Shown: piece by piece, positions 41,281 to 50,389 of the stretch
How positions within the stretch are numbered: the first letter of the stretch is position 1
How the letters are laid out: each line of letters begins with the position of its first letter
Source of the DNA: Paenibacillus sp. MMS18-CY102
Lineage (GTDB): Bacteria > Bacillota > Bacilli > Paenibacillales > Paenibacillaceae
Reading direction: 5' to 3'
Length of the DNA: 64,000 nucleotides
NCBI RefSeq assembly: GCF_009789195.1
Contig: NZ_WSTC01000018.1
Location: 54,285 to 118,284 of the forward strand
Position numbers and translations under genes: made by a program
The notes under the pieces: model-generated
Told to the model about the DNA's origin: nothing
Databases searched by the model: none
Seen by the model: only the letters and a program-made list of their open reading frames with translations

Positions 41281-43026
41281 ATGTTAAACGTATTGCGAAA
41301 GCTAGGTTGGTTTTTCCGGGAACACCGGAAACGCTACGCGGTAGCTATTATTTTATTAACAATTGTTGGCTTCTTGGAGGTCATCCCGCCGAAGCTGCTC
41401 GGTTATGCCATTGATGGCATCCAGCAGGGCCGTCTCAGTGATGGCTCGTTTTATGCGGTCATTGGCGCTTGGATTGGCTTGACCGTCATTTGTTACTTTA
41501 TGACGTATGTGTGGATGTATCAGCTGTTCGGAGGCGCGATATTGCTGGAGCGCCTGCTTCGTACGCGCCTGATGAAGCAATTTTTGCGCATGACTCCGAC
41601 CTTCTATGAGCGCAACCGAACGGGGGACCTGATGGCTCGCGCGACCAACGACCTGGGTGCGATCTCGACAACAGCGGGGTTCGGCATTTTGACGCTTGTC
41701 GACTCCACCTTGTTCATGGTCACGATTCTGTTCATGATGGTCGTGCTCATCAGCTGGAAGCTAACGCTGGCTGCGCTATTGCCGCTGCCGCTGTTGGCAT
41801 TGGCTTTGAAGTATTTTGGCAGCCGTATCCATGACCGGTTTATGAAAGCGCAGAATGCGTTCGGCGAGCTAAACGACCAAGTGCTGGAATCGGTTGCTGG
41901 CGTTCGTGTAGTCCGTGCTTATGTGCAAGAAGAGGCTGATCGCAGCCGATTCCAGGCGAAGACGGAGGAAGTGCTCGCGCGGAACATTGAGGTGTCGCGA
42001 GTCGACGCGCTGTTCGAGCCGACGAATAAGATTCTAATTGGGCTTAGTTACTTGATCGGCTTATGTTACGGGGGTTATCTCGTCTTCCACAGCCAAATTA
42101 CACTCGGCGAACTGGTTTCGTTTAACATCTTTCTCGGGATGCTGATCTGGCCGATGTTCGCCATCGGGGAGCTAATCAACGTTATGCAGCGGGGCAATGC
42201 GTCCCTCGACCGCGTAACGGAAACGCTCGCATATGCCCCGGACGTGGCGGACAGCGAGCAGCCGAAGCAGGTCGCAGCACCGGATTCGATTACGTTTGAT
42301 AACGTGACGTTCCGCTATCCATCCTCGGCGGTGGATAACCTCGAACAGGTGTCATTCCACCTTAATCAGGGACAGACGCTCGGGGTTGTCGGGCGGACTG
42401 GCAGCGGCAAGACAACGTTGCTGCGCCAGTTATTAAGGGAATACCCGCTGGGTACGGGCACGATTGCCGTCTCGGACACATCGCTGGAGCATATTGCCGT
42501 TGACCAAATGTTAGGCTGGGTCGGCTACGTGCCGCAGCAGCCGATTTTGTTCTCCCGTACAATTCGCGAGAATATCTTATTCGGGAAAGCAGAGGCGGAG
42601 GAAGCGGATTTGCAGCGTGCGTTGGAGCGGGCTTCATTCGCCAAGGATATTTTGTTCCTGCCCGAAGGGCTGGAAACGATGGTTGGCGAGAAAGGCGTTG
42701 CGCTGTCCGGCGGACAGAAGCAGCGGGTCAGCATTGCGAGGGCGCTTATCGCCAATCCAGAAATTCTTATGCTCGACGATGCGTTGTCTGCCGTCGATGC
42801 ACGTACGGAAGCCGAAATTATCGAGGGCATTCGAACGGAACGAGCTGGCAAAACGACACTCATTACGACGCATCGCCTGTCGGCTGTACAGCATGCGGAT
42901 TGGATTCTTGTGCTGGATGGCGGGCGCGTAACCGAAGAAGGCACGCATGAGCAGTTGCTGGAGCTAGGCGGCTGGTACAAGGAGCAGTTTGAGCGGCAGC
43001 AGTTGGAGGCGCTTGCGGAAGCATAA
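41281..43026 (+). CDS. ABC multidrug exporter half, BmrC/YheI-like
   Basis: A 581-residue half-transporter: six membrane helices (about 1-310) and an ATPase domain. Walker A is GRTGSGKTT, the signature LSGGQKQR, and Walker B LMLDDALSAVD, with Asp where most ABC proteins have the catalytic Glu. That replacement, with an intact signature, is typical of the first subunit of heterodimeric exporters such as BmrC/BmrD. ATG 41281 is the likely start. It is the first gene after the attenuator. Confidence 0.87.
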   Translation: MLNVLRKLGWFFREHRKRYAVAIILLTIVGFLEVIPPKLLGYAIDGIQQGRLSDGSFYAVIGAWIGLTVICYFMTYVWMYQLFGGAILLERLLRTRLMKQFLRMTPTFYERNRTGDLMARATNDLGAISTTAGFGILTLVDSTLFMVTILFMMVVLISWKLTLAALLPLPLLALALKYFGSRIHDRFMKAQNAFGELNDQVLESVAGVRVVRAYVQEEADRSRFQAKTEEVLARNIEVSRVDALFEPTNKILIGLSYLIGLCYGGYLVFHSQITLGELVSFNIFLGMLIWPMFAIGELINVMQRGNASLDRVTETLAYAPDVADSEQPKQVAAPDSITFDNVTFRYPSSAVDNLEQVSFHLNQGQTLGVVGRTGSGKTTLLRQLLREYPLGTGTIAVSDTSLEHIAVDQMLGWVGYVPQQPILFSRTIRENILFGKAEAEEADLQRALERASFAKDILFLPEGLETMVGEKGVALSGGQKQRVSIARALIANPEILMLDDALSAVDARTEAEIIEGIRTERAGKTTLITTHRLSAVQHADWILVLDGGRVTEEGTHEQLLELGGWYKEQFERQQLEALAEA

Positions 43027-43174
43027 GCGAAAGCGAAGCCTCGGAGGCGGAGTAACGCATTTTAGATTGAAACTGCGTTAGCTATCCGTATGATCGAAGA
43101 TCAAGTCACCCGGGCAAGCCGCTGGCCGGCGGTCCGGACGTATTTTAGATATAGAAATGAAGGTGTACACATTC

Positions 43175-45253
43175 ATGCAAAACCAAGTGATAACGACCAA
43201 ACCGGCAGGCACAGGCAAGCGGCTGTTCCGTTATGCCATGCTCTATAAGCGCAAAATCGTGCTGGCGCTCGTGCTATTGGCGCTTGCCGTATGTTCGGAG
43301 CTAGTCGGTCCATTAGTCGCGCAGCGGATGATCGACCAGAACATCCTCAGCATCGAGAAGAAGCCTTGGTATGAGGTGGCTGGAACGAGCGGCTCCGCCT
43401 CGTATAAAGGCAAGAACTATAAGCGGGAGGACCGGCTCCCCACTGATGGCCAGAAGGGCACAGAGGTTCGCATCCTCCAAGTGGGTCGTGATTATTACTT
43501 CATAGACGGCCACGTGGCAATCGACGGCGCACGAACTGTGGCCGACGGCACGCTGAATATCGTTTCCAAGACAGGAGAGAAAGCAGCTTATCCGGCGGTG
43601 AAACTGTCCAAAAGCGAGCTTTACAGCTTCTATAAGCCAGAGCTGCCTAGGCTGCTTAAGTCAGCGGGCGCTTACTTTGGCTTGCTCGTTATAGCGGCTG
43701 GGTTCACGTACGGGCAGCGCTTGCTGCTGTTAACGACTTCCAATCGAATCGTCCAGCGGATGCGGGAGGATGTTTTCGCCCACATTCAACGGTTGCCGGT
43801 CCATTACTTTGATAATTTGCCCGCGGGCAAGGTTGTTTCCCGCATTACGAATGACACAGAGGCTGTACGCGAGCTGTTCGTGGCGGTTCTAGCGAACTTC
43901 TTCTCGGGCATTATCTACATGACAGCGATACTAGGTGCGCTATTCCTGCTTGATCCAACGTTGGCACTCATTGCGTTGCCGCTCGTTCCGATTCTCATCC
44001 TATGGGTGGTTATCTATCGGCGGTATGCGGGCCGCATTAACGAAGCGATTCGCAGCAAGCTGAGTGATATTAACGGCATGATCAATGAGTCGATTCAAGG
44101 GATGCCAATCATCCAAGCGTTCCGCCGCCAGAAGAAGACGATGGCGGAGTTTGATGAGTTGAACAAGGACTACTTTAACCATGCGAATAAGCTGTTAAGC
44201 CTGAACTCATTTACGTCACATAACTTGGTGAACGTGCTTCGCAACCTGTTGTTCGCTATCACGCTCTGGCTCTTCTGGGGCGGTGAACTCAGTGCGTATG
44301 TAACGGTTGGTGTTCTCTTCGCCTTCATCGATTATATGAACCGGATGTTCCAGCCGATCGTCGGCATCGTGAACCAGCTCTCGAATCTGGAGACGGCGCG
44401 CGTTTCGGCAGGAAGGGTATTTGAACTGCTGGACCAAGAAGGAACAGACGTTACGGCTGGCAGCCTGCCGCGCAGCAAAGGCGAAGTTGCATTTGAAGGC
44501 GTATCGTTCGCTTATAAGGACGACGAGTATGTTCTGCGCAACATTACGTTTGAAGCGCGCCAAGGCGAGACCGTTGCTTTGGTTGGCCACACTGGCTCTG
44601 GCAAAAGCTCGATTCTGAATCTGCTATTCCGGTTCTACGATGTCGAACAGGGCAAAGGGAGCATCAAGGTGGATGGCACCGATGTGCGGGACGTTCCGAA
44701 GCAGCTGCTTCGCCAACATATGGGCATTGTGCTTCAGGATCCGTTTCTGTTCACGGGCACGATTGCGTCGAACGTTAGCCTCGATAACCCGTTGATCGGC
44801 CGTGATCGTATCGAGCAAGCGCTGCGCGACGTTGGCGCGTACGACATGTTCATGCAACTGCCGGGCGGTCTCGATGAGCCGGTAGTCGAGAAAGGCGCGA
44901 CGCTGTCCGCAGGCCAGCGGCAGTTGATCTCATTTGCACGGGCGCTGGCGTATGATCCAGCGATCCTCATCTTGGATGAGGCGACGGCGAGCATCGATAC
45001 CGAGACGGAAGCGATTATTCAGGCGGCGCTGGATGTGTTGAAAAAAGGCCGCACGACCTTCGTTATCGCGCATCGGCTGTCGACTATTCGGGGAGCGGAC
45101 CAAATTCTCGTTTTGGACCGCGGGCGGATCGTTGAACGGGGCAACCATGACGAGCTGATGGCGCATAGCGGCAAGTACTATGACATGTACCAGCTCCAGC
45201 TTGGCGGTGGTGCTGCATCGGCTGAGGCGGGCGAGGCTGCGGTCACGCCTTGA
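43175..45253 (+). CDS. ABC multidrug exporter half, BmrD/YheH-like
   Basis: A 692-residue half-transporter. It has a large insertion of about 110 residues between the first two membrane helices (PWYEVAGTSGSASYKGKNYK and on), characteristic of BmrD/YheH. In the ATPase domain Walker A is GHTGSGKSS, the signature is LSAGQRQL (degenerate), and Walker B LILDEATASID has the catalytic Glu. So one ATP site of the heterodimer is canonical and one degenerate. ATG 43175 with AAGGTG is chosen. The 148-base spacer after the first gene holds a small TAACGCA/TGCGTTA hairpin. Confidence 0.88.
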   Translation: MQNQVITTKPAGTGKRLFRYAMLYKRKIVLALVLLALAVCSELVGPLVAQRMIDQNILSIEKKPWYEVAGTSGSASYKGKNYKREDRLPTDGQKGTEVRILQVGRDYYFIDGHVAIDGARTVADGTLNIVSKTGEKAAYPAVKLSKSELYSFYKPELPRLLKSAGAYFGLLVIAAGFTYGQRLLLLTTSNRIVQRMREDVFAHIQRLPVHYFDNLPAGKVVSRITNDTEAVRELFVAVLANFFSGIIYMTAILGALFLLDPTLALIALPLVPILILWVVIYRRYAGRINEAIRSKLSDINGMINESIQGMPIIQAFRRQKKTMAEFDELNKDYFNHANKLLSLNSFTSHNLVNVLRNLLFAITLWLFWGGELSAYVTVGVLFAFIDYMNRMFQPIVGIVNQLSNLETARVSAGRVFELLDQEGTDVTAGSLPRSKGEVAFEGVSFAYKDDEYVLRNITFEARQGETVALVGHTGSGKSSILNLLFRFYDVEQGKGSIKVDGTDVRDVPKQLLRQHMGIVLQDPFLFTGTIASNVSLDNPLIGRDRIEQALRDVGAYDMFMQLPGGLDEPVVEKGATLSAGQRQLISFARALAYDPAILILDEATASIDTETEAIIQAALDVLKKGRTTFVIAHRLSTIRGADQILVLDRGRIVERGNHDELMAHSGKYYDMYQLQLGGGAASAEAGEAAVTP

Positions 45254-45269
45254 AATAAGCGGTAAAGCC

Positions 45270-45334
45270 AACAAAACCCGCAAGGCAAGCGGCGCTTCGT
45301 TCAAGCGCACATACTTGGCCTTGCGGGTTTTGTT
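45270..45334. terminator. Bidirectional intrinsic terminator
   Basis: Perfect 17-bp arms (AACAAAACCCGCAAGGC and its complement) around a 31-base loop, between convergent ABC and kinase genes. Confidence 0.85.
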
Positions 45335-47648
45335 ATAGGAGCAGCGGCTCGGGCAGAGGCTGTGAAGGTTCCTTCTCCGTGTCCGCCAGTTGCTGTGGCA
45401 GCCGAATCTCGATGCGCGTTCCGACGCCGACGGCGCTGTGGAACAGCATGGTGCCGCGATGCTGGGCTATGATTTGCTGCGATACCATGAGACCGAGCCC
45501 GTTGCCGTTGTCTTTGCTTGTGAAGAATGGTTCGCCAAGGCGCGGAAGGTCTTCAGCAGGGATGCCCCGTCCGGTATCTGAGACGCTGATTTCCACGGCG
45601 TCGCCGCTGTTCATGACATGGGCAGATAACGTGCCTCCGCTAGGCATTGCTTCCAAGCTGTTCTTCATGATATTGAGGAACACCTGCTTTAGCCGATTCG
45701 GCTCACAAATGAGGGCAGCACCGCTTGGATCAAGCGAAGCTTCGATCGTTATGCCCTGCATCGATGCTTCTGTCCCCAGGAGGAGCAGCGTATCACTCAT
45801 GATCTGGCATACATCGGTATGTACATATTGCATTTTTTGCGGCTTAGACAGCACCAAGAAGTCGCTGACAATAGCATTGATCCGGTCCAATTCAGTAAGC
45901 ATCAGGCCAAGATGTTCATTGCCCAGCTTCCCACGGCTTGCGCCGAGTTGAACAAAGCCGCGCAGCGTCGTGAGCGGGTTGCGAATTTCATGCGCGACGC
46001 CTGCTGCAAGCTGGCCGACGGCAGAGAGCTTCTCAGAGCGAAGAAGCCGTTCAGCGGTGATCTTTTGCTCCGTCATATCCCTTGAAATGCAGGAGAAGGC
46101 GACGATGGCGCCATCAGCGCCTCGGATCGGGGAGACGGTAATGCTAATATCGAGCTTGCGCCCATCCTTCGTATAACGTTCCGTTTGGAACCCATTAACA
46201 AGTTCGCCGCGCAGGATGCGGTTGCTCATCTCGGCATATTCTGCCTCCCGATCGCGTGGAACATAGGCAATGTGCCCCGTGGCTACCTCTTCTTCGCTCC
46301 AGCCGTACAGCTTCTCGAATGCGAGATTGACACGGACGATCCGGCCGTCAAGATCCCTGACGTGAACAGAGTCGGAAGTGTGGAAGATGAGCGATTCCAA
46401 ATAATCTTTGGTCTCCCGAAGCTCACCCGCCGCGGACTTGAGCTCGCCTGTATACCGGCTTAAGCTGCGCCCCATATCATTGACATGGGAGATGAGCTGT
46501 CCGAACTCATCCTTGGCATGCATCGGGATCGGCGTATCGAAGTCGCCTTGTGCCATTGCATTGACCTTGCGCAGCACGGCTGTAATTGGCCGCATGAATA
46601 CGCCGGCAAGCCAGTAGCTAGCCGCGAGCGTAAGCAGCAGAAGGCCAAGCGAGATGCTGGCATGCAGCAACAGCTGGCTGCGCAGCTCTTTGCCTATTGT
46701 GGCCATGTCGAATTGAATGCCGATGGCATAAGGATGTTCGCTTGCGACAGGGTAAAAGCTTTTGCGAATGGACCGGCCATCTTCGTCGGTATCGGCTGTG
46801 ACGGTCTTTCCTGTTTTCACAGCTTGTTCGACAAGCGGTGCATCGGCTGCCTCGCTATATTGCGTATAGGTGCCGAAGATAACGCCGCGTACGTCCAAAT
46901 TGTGAACGAGCTCGCCTTTTTTAAACTTGAGAATCGGCTCTTTCCCGAAAAACCGGGGATCGAGGCCGGCTATTTCTATAATCTCTGGCGTATCGTTCAG
47001 GATGCTGTGGATGATCGTTTCGGTGCCGTGCTCCTGATCAAAGGCAAGCAAAGGCTTGGCATCAATGAAAGGATTAATCATATAGTTGGTTGTGCCGTCG
47101 TAATAATAGCCCCACTTGTTAATGTGATCCGGATTGGATTTAGCAAAGTTAATTGGCCCTGACCAGAAGTTGTCGAGCCGCTGGCCCTGCGTTACAGCGG
47201 CATTGTGGTATTTGAATAGCTGTTGAAAAGCACGGTAAAAGTAATCCATCGACCGGGAGCTTAGCCCGATTTCCTCCGGATTCGAAGATTTTTCAATGAT
47301 GATATCGTCAGGATGCTTGCGCCATAGCGAAATATCGTTGACGCCCAGCTCTTGGCTGAGCTTCACGAGCTGCTCGTTCGTCACTTGGCTAATGTCGGGG
47401 TTTAGTTGTTCCTTGGCAGCAATCGCCACGGCACGAAGCCGCTCGGCTAACGCCGCTTCAATCGTTTCTTGCGCGTTTTCCGCCGCTTTCACCGACAGGT
47501 TTACCTGATTGGCGATATGGGACATCCGGCGTTCGGCTGCGTCTTCGAGTTCGTCTTTGGCCGCGGCATAGTAAATTGAGATATTGAGCGTCAATATAAT
47601 GGCGACTACCAAGGAGATGGCAATCGACAGCTTGGCTTTAATCGACAC
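45333..47648 (-). CDS. Sensor histidine kinase, sporulation-kinase type, orphan
   Basis: A 771-residue kinase. Membrane helices at about 5-25 and 328-350 flank a large extracellular sensor (about 300 residues, Cache-like). Then come HAMP (351-405), PAS (412-530, ending FSCISRDMTEQK), HisKA with phosphoacceptor His553 in AAGVAHEIRNPLTTLRG, and an ATPase domain with NIMKNSLEAM (N box), DTGRGIP and NGLGLMVS. No response regulator is adjacent, and the HisKA segment matches the Kin/Spo0 phosphorelay kinases. The GTG start follows GGAGGG. Tandem Spo0A-box-like sites lie upstream. Confidence 0.87.
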   Translation of the reverse strand: MSIKAKLSIAISLVVAIILTLNISIYYAAAKDELEDAAERRMSHIANQVNLSVKAAENAQETIEAALAERLRAVAIAAKEQLNPDISQVTNEQLVKLSQELGVNDISLWRKHPDDIIIEKSSNPEEIGLSSRSMDYFYRAFQQLFKYHNAAVTQGQRLDNFWSGPINFAKSNPDHINKWGYYYDGTTNYMINPFIDAKPLLAFDQEHGTETIIHSILNDTPEIIEIAGLDPRFFGKEPILKFKKGELVHNLDVRGVIFGTYTQYSEAADAPLVEQAVKTGKTVTADTDEDGRSIRKSFYPVASEHPYAIGIQFDMATIGKELRSQLLLHASISLGLLLLTLAASYWLAGVFMRPITAVLRKVNAMAQGDFDTPIPMHAKDEFGQLISHVNDMGRSLSRYTGELKSAAGELRETKDYLESLIFHTSDSVHVRDLDGRIVRVNLAFEKLYGWSEEEVATGHIAYVPRDREAEYAEMSNRILRGELVNGFQTERYTKDGRKLDISITVSPIRGADGAIVAFSCISRDMTEQKITAERLLRSEKLSAVGQLAAGVAHEIRNPLTTLRGFVQLGASRGKLGNEHLGLMLTELDRINAIVSDFLVLSKPQKMQYVHTDVCQIMSDTLLLLGTEASMQGITIEASLDPSGAALICEPNRLKQVFLNIMKNSLEAMPSGGTLSAHVMNSGDAVEISVSDTGRGIPAEDLPRLGEPFFTSKDNGNGLGLMVSQQIIAQHRGTMLFHSAVGVGTRIEIRLPQQLADTEKEPSQPLPEPLLL

Positions 47649-47717
47649 GTCATGCCCTCCTATTCAAGCGTTCATCTGCATGGCATGCTTGTCAGCAGAC
47701 AATGCCTTAGTAGCCTA

Positions 47718-47734
47718 TTCGACTAGATTCGACA
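47718..47734 (-). promoter_or_regulatory. Tandem Spo0A-box-like sites upstream of the kinase gene
   Basis: On the minus strand TGTCGAA (perfect 0A box) is followed after three bases by AGTCGAA (6 of 7), 70-86 bases before the kinase start. The 10-bp phasing is as in known multi-box Spo0A targets. Confidence 0.5.
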
Positions 47735-47741
47735 TTATCCT

Positions 47742-48605
47742 TCAAGGTGTAAAATGGTAACGGCTTCGCAATGCGGCAATCATTCCTGCTAGCTGGTCCG
47801 CATCCGGAAGGCGGAGCTTAGCAGCGGATTGGGCGATTGCCTCTGGACGCTGGCAAGCGCGGATGGCGCGTTTGACGCCTTCTGCGAAAGTGGCGGAAGC
47901 CTGTGTGCCAATCGAAGTCAGCTCCTCTAAGCTGGCGGTGCTGCCCGGCTCCACATGCGGATAGGTTTTGCCGCTAGGGGCGATATTTCCCGCCGCTTCA
48001 TCATAAAAAGCGCGCACGGCTGCCGCTCGCGCACGGCCGCTGCCTTCCGCAACGACGAAGGCGTGCACGATGAGCGCTTTGGCTTGCCTGCGCTGGGCGA
48101 TTCCACAAAATTTTAGCCCGCCAATGCTCAGGTCATAGTCGCCGGGGCAGTAAGCGCCGGCAATTTCGCCTTTGTCGACTTGTTCATTTACGTTCACGGA
48201 TGCTAATGCCTGGCGGACCAGCGCGTACATTCGTTCAAAATCATGATTAAACCGGAGCCCAGCCTCATCTGTCCGTCCAATGGGGAGGATGAGCGATACG
48301 TTGACGACGCCCATATCAAGCGGTACGGCAGCGCCGCCTGAACTGCGTACAGCGGTTTGGACCGATGCCGCCGTGAGGCGCCCAATAGCAGCAGCTGCCT
48401 GCGGCAGCCGCGCATCTCGCTGGCCTAGAATGAAGGCGCGCGGATGGCGCCATAGATGGCAGATCGGCGGTCCGCCTTCCCCCGCTTGGCGGCAGAGCAG
48501 CTCGTCCAGCGCGAAAGCGTGCAGCGCATCGGTTGATTCGGTGCTTTCGTTCATTCGATCCAGCAGGAGCATCCCTGCGTAATCATCGTTGTTCCATTCC
48601 ACCAT
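47742..48605 (-). CDS. lipL: Octanoyl-[GcvH]:protein octanoyltransferase, LipL-like
   Basis: A 287-residue protein of the lipoate-protein ligase/transferase fold. RSSGGAAVPLDMGVVNVSLI is the lipoyl-binding loop. AYCPGDYDLSIGGLKFCGIAQRRQ contains Cys153, in the position of the catalytic Cys150 of B. subtilis LipL, and a family Lys. LipL moves octanoyl groups from GcvH to the E2 subunits of 2-oxoacid dehydrogenases. The length (281 in B. subtilis) and the YCPGDYDLS motif favour LipL over LplJ or LipM. The ATG follows AGGAG at 11 bases. Confidence 0.82.
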   Translation of the reverse strand: MVEWNNDDYAGMLLLDRMNESTESTDALHAFALDELLCRQAGEGGPPICHLWRHPRAFILGQRDARLPQAAAAIGRLTAASVQTAVRSSGGAAVPLDMGVVNVSLILPIGRTDEAGLRFNHDFERMYALVRQALASVNVNEQVDKGEIAGAYCPGDYDLSIGGLKFCGIAQRRQAKALIVHAFVVAEGSGRARAAAVRAFYDEAAGNIAPSGKTYPHVEPGSTASLEELTSIGTQASATFAEGVKRAIRACQRPEAIAQSAAKLRLPDADQLAGMIAALRSRYHFTP

Positions 48606-48860
48606 TGGCGTCGTTTGCTCCTCTATTGGGGATACCCGTTGATTTATAGTGGTCTTATTTTACCTTATTTGACCCCTATGGGTAAGCCCTTCCAAGTGGT
48701 TGCGCTTACACGCTTAACGGTACTTTTTTACTTGCCAATTCTACATATAAAAAGAACCGCACCCCCGGGTGTATTCACTGTATAGCTGTGTTACGATACC
48801 CGAGAGTTATTGTTACAGCCTAGTCCAGTTGGGGAATCTACAGATAGGAGAAATTATTAT

Positions 48861-50258
48861 ATGAGTGCGACTGCAGCTTCAGGCGGCAAGGATCAGTCCA
48901 AGGAACTCAATTTGTTTCTGCTGACTTGGCCGATATTTTTAGAAATTTTCTTGTTTATGTTAATGGGGATAGCCGATACGTTCATGCTTAGCGATTTGTC
49001 TGACAATGCGGTATCCGGGGTCGGGGCTGCGAATCAGTATATGATGATTGCGCTGCTCATCCTTGAGGTGATCGGCAATGGCGCTTCAATCGTTGTAGCG
49101 CAATATATCGGAGCAAAGAACCATGAAGGGGCTTCACGAATTTCGGCGTTGTCCGTAACGCTCAATTTAATTGTCGGGCTCGTTATCAGCGTATTTTTCT
49201 TGTTCATGAGCGGCACGATGATGGAAGGCATGCACCTGAAAGGCGATACGCTAGACTACGCTACAAGTTATCTTGGCATTGTAGGCGGAGCGATATTCCT
49301 TCAGGCTATCATCAATTCGGTAGCGGCTATCGTGCGGGTACACGGGTATACGAAGGAAGCGATGTATGTCTCGCTCGGCATGAATCTGGTTCATATTATC
49401 GGCAACTACGTACTCATCTTCGGCAAGTTTGGCGCGCCTGAGCTTGGCGTTCAGGGGGCAGCGATCTCGTCTATCGTTAGCCGTGCGTTAGCAAGCATCG
49501 TGTTCTTCTGGTTGCTGTATCGTGTTATGAAGTGGCGTATTCAATTTCAGTATTACTTCAACTTGACGAAGGAATATATCGGTAAAATTTTAAAGATCGG
49601 CATTCCGTCTGCTTTCGAGCAAGTGATGTATCATGCTTGCCAGATCGTTTTCCTCTATTATGCAACTTACTTAGGCGATGAAGCATTGTCGGCAAGGCAA
49701 TATGCGCAAAATATATCCATGTTCATCTACCTGTTCGCGTTTGCTGTAGGTGTCGGAACATCGATCATCGTCGGCCGCCTAGTTGGTGCGAATCGGCAGG
49801 ATGAGGCGTATGTGCGCGTATGGAAAAGCGCATGGTCTGCGAGCATTGTGTCGGTCGTCGTCATTGCCATCGTTATCATTTTCCGCTATTCCTTAATGGG
49901 CATCTTCACGTCTAACGAGGAAATCATTAAGCTTGGGGCGCATGTGCTATTGTTCAGCATCGTGCTGGAGACGGGGCGGACGATCAATATTATTCTCATT
50001 AACTCGCTGCGTGCTGCGGGCGATGCCAAGTACCCGCTCTGGATCGGTATGATAACGATGGTCGGCATCAGCGTACCGCTTGGCTATTTGCTCGTGTTCA
50101 AGCTCGATATGGGGCTGCCGGGCATCTGGCTGGCTATCGCATCGGATGAATGGCTGCGCGCGATTATTATGTACTTCCGCTGGAAGTCCCGCAAGTGGGA
50201 GAAGCATGCGCTCGTGAAGCACGAGCCAGTGCATGGCGCGGCGGAAGCTTCCGTATAA
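48861..50258 (+). CDS. MATE-family efflux pump
   Basis: A 465-residue, 12-helix protein with two homologous halves. FMLMGIADTFMLSDLSDNAVSG and VGAANQYMMIALLILEVIG mark the first half; GIPSAFEQVMYHACQIVF and FAVGVGTSIIVGRLVGANR mark the second. It exports drugs or metabolites using Na+ or H+ gradients. The ATG at 48861 with AGGAGA is preferred over the far upstream start. The 255 bases before it contain nothing clear beyond AT-rich stretches. A strong terminator follows. Confidence 0.88.
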   Translation: MSATAASGGKDQSKELNLFLLTWPIFLEIFLFMLMGIADTFMLSDLSDNAVSGVGAANQYMMIALLILEVIGNGASIVVAQYIGAKNHEGASRISALSVTLNLIVGLVISVFFLFMSGTMMEGMHLKGDTLDYATSYLGIVGGAIFLQAIINSVAAIVRVHGYTKEAMYVSLGMNLVHIIGNYVLIFGKFGAPELGVQGAAISSIVSRALASIVFFWLLYRVMKWRIQFQYYFNLTKEYIGKILKIGIPSAFEQVMYHACQIVFLYYATYLGDEALSARQYAQNISMFIYLFAFAVGVGTSIIVGRLVGANRQDEAYVRVWKSAWSASIVSVVVIAIVIIFRYSLMGIFTSNEEIIKLGAHVLLFSIVLETGRTINIILINSLRAAGDAKYPLWIGMITMVGISVPLGYLLVFKLDMGLPGIWLAIASDEWLRAIIMYFRWKSRKWEKHALVKHEPVHGAAEASV

Positions 50259-50293
50259 GCTTGCTGCGGCACGGTAGTAGCCAGAGTGCGAGC

Positions 50294-50312
50294 CATTGCA
50301 TGAAATGCAACG
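50294..50312. repeat. CATTGYA-N5-TRCAATG palindrome, copy 7
   Basis: CATTGCA-TGAAA-TGCAACG, one base diverged; between the MATE gene and its terminator. Confidence 0.5.
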
Positions 50313-50340
50313 GCATAAGCCACTTCTTTATCGAACAACA

Positions 50341-50385
50341 GGGGTTGCCCCGTAAGCTAAACAGCTTACGGGGCAACCCCTGTTT
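50341..50385. terminator. Bidirectional intrinsic terminator
   Basis: Perfect 18-bp arms (GGGGTTGCCCCGTAAGCT and its complement), loop AAAC, then TGTTTT. It serves the convergent MATE and lipoprotein genes. Confidence 0.9.
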
Positions 50386-50389
50386 TCAT

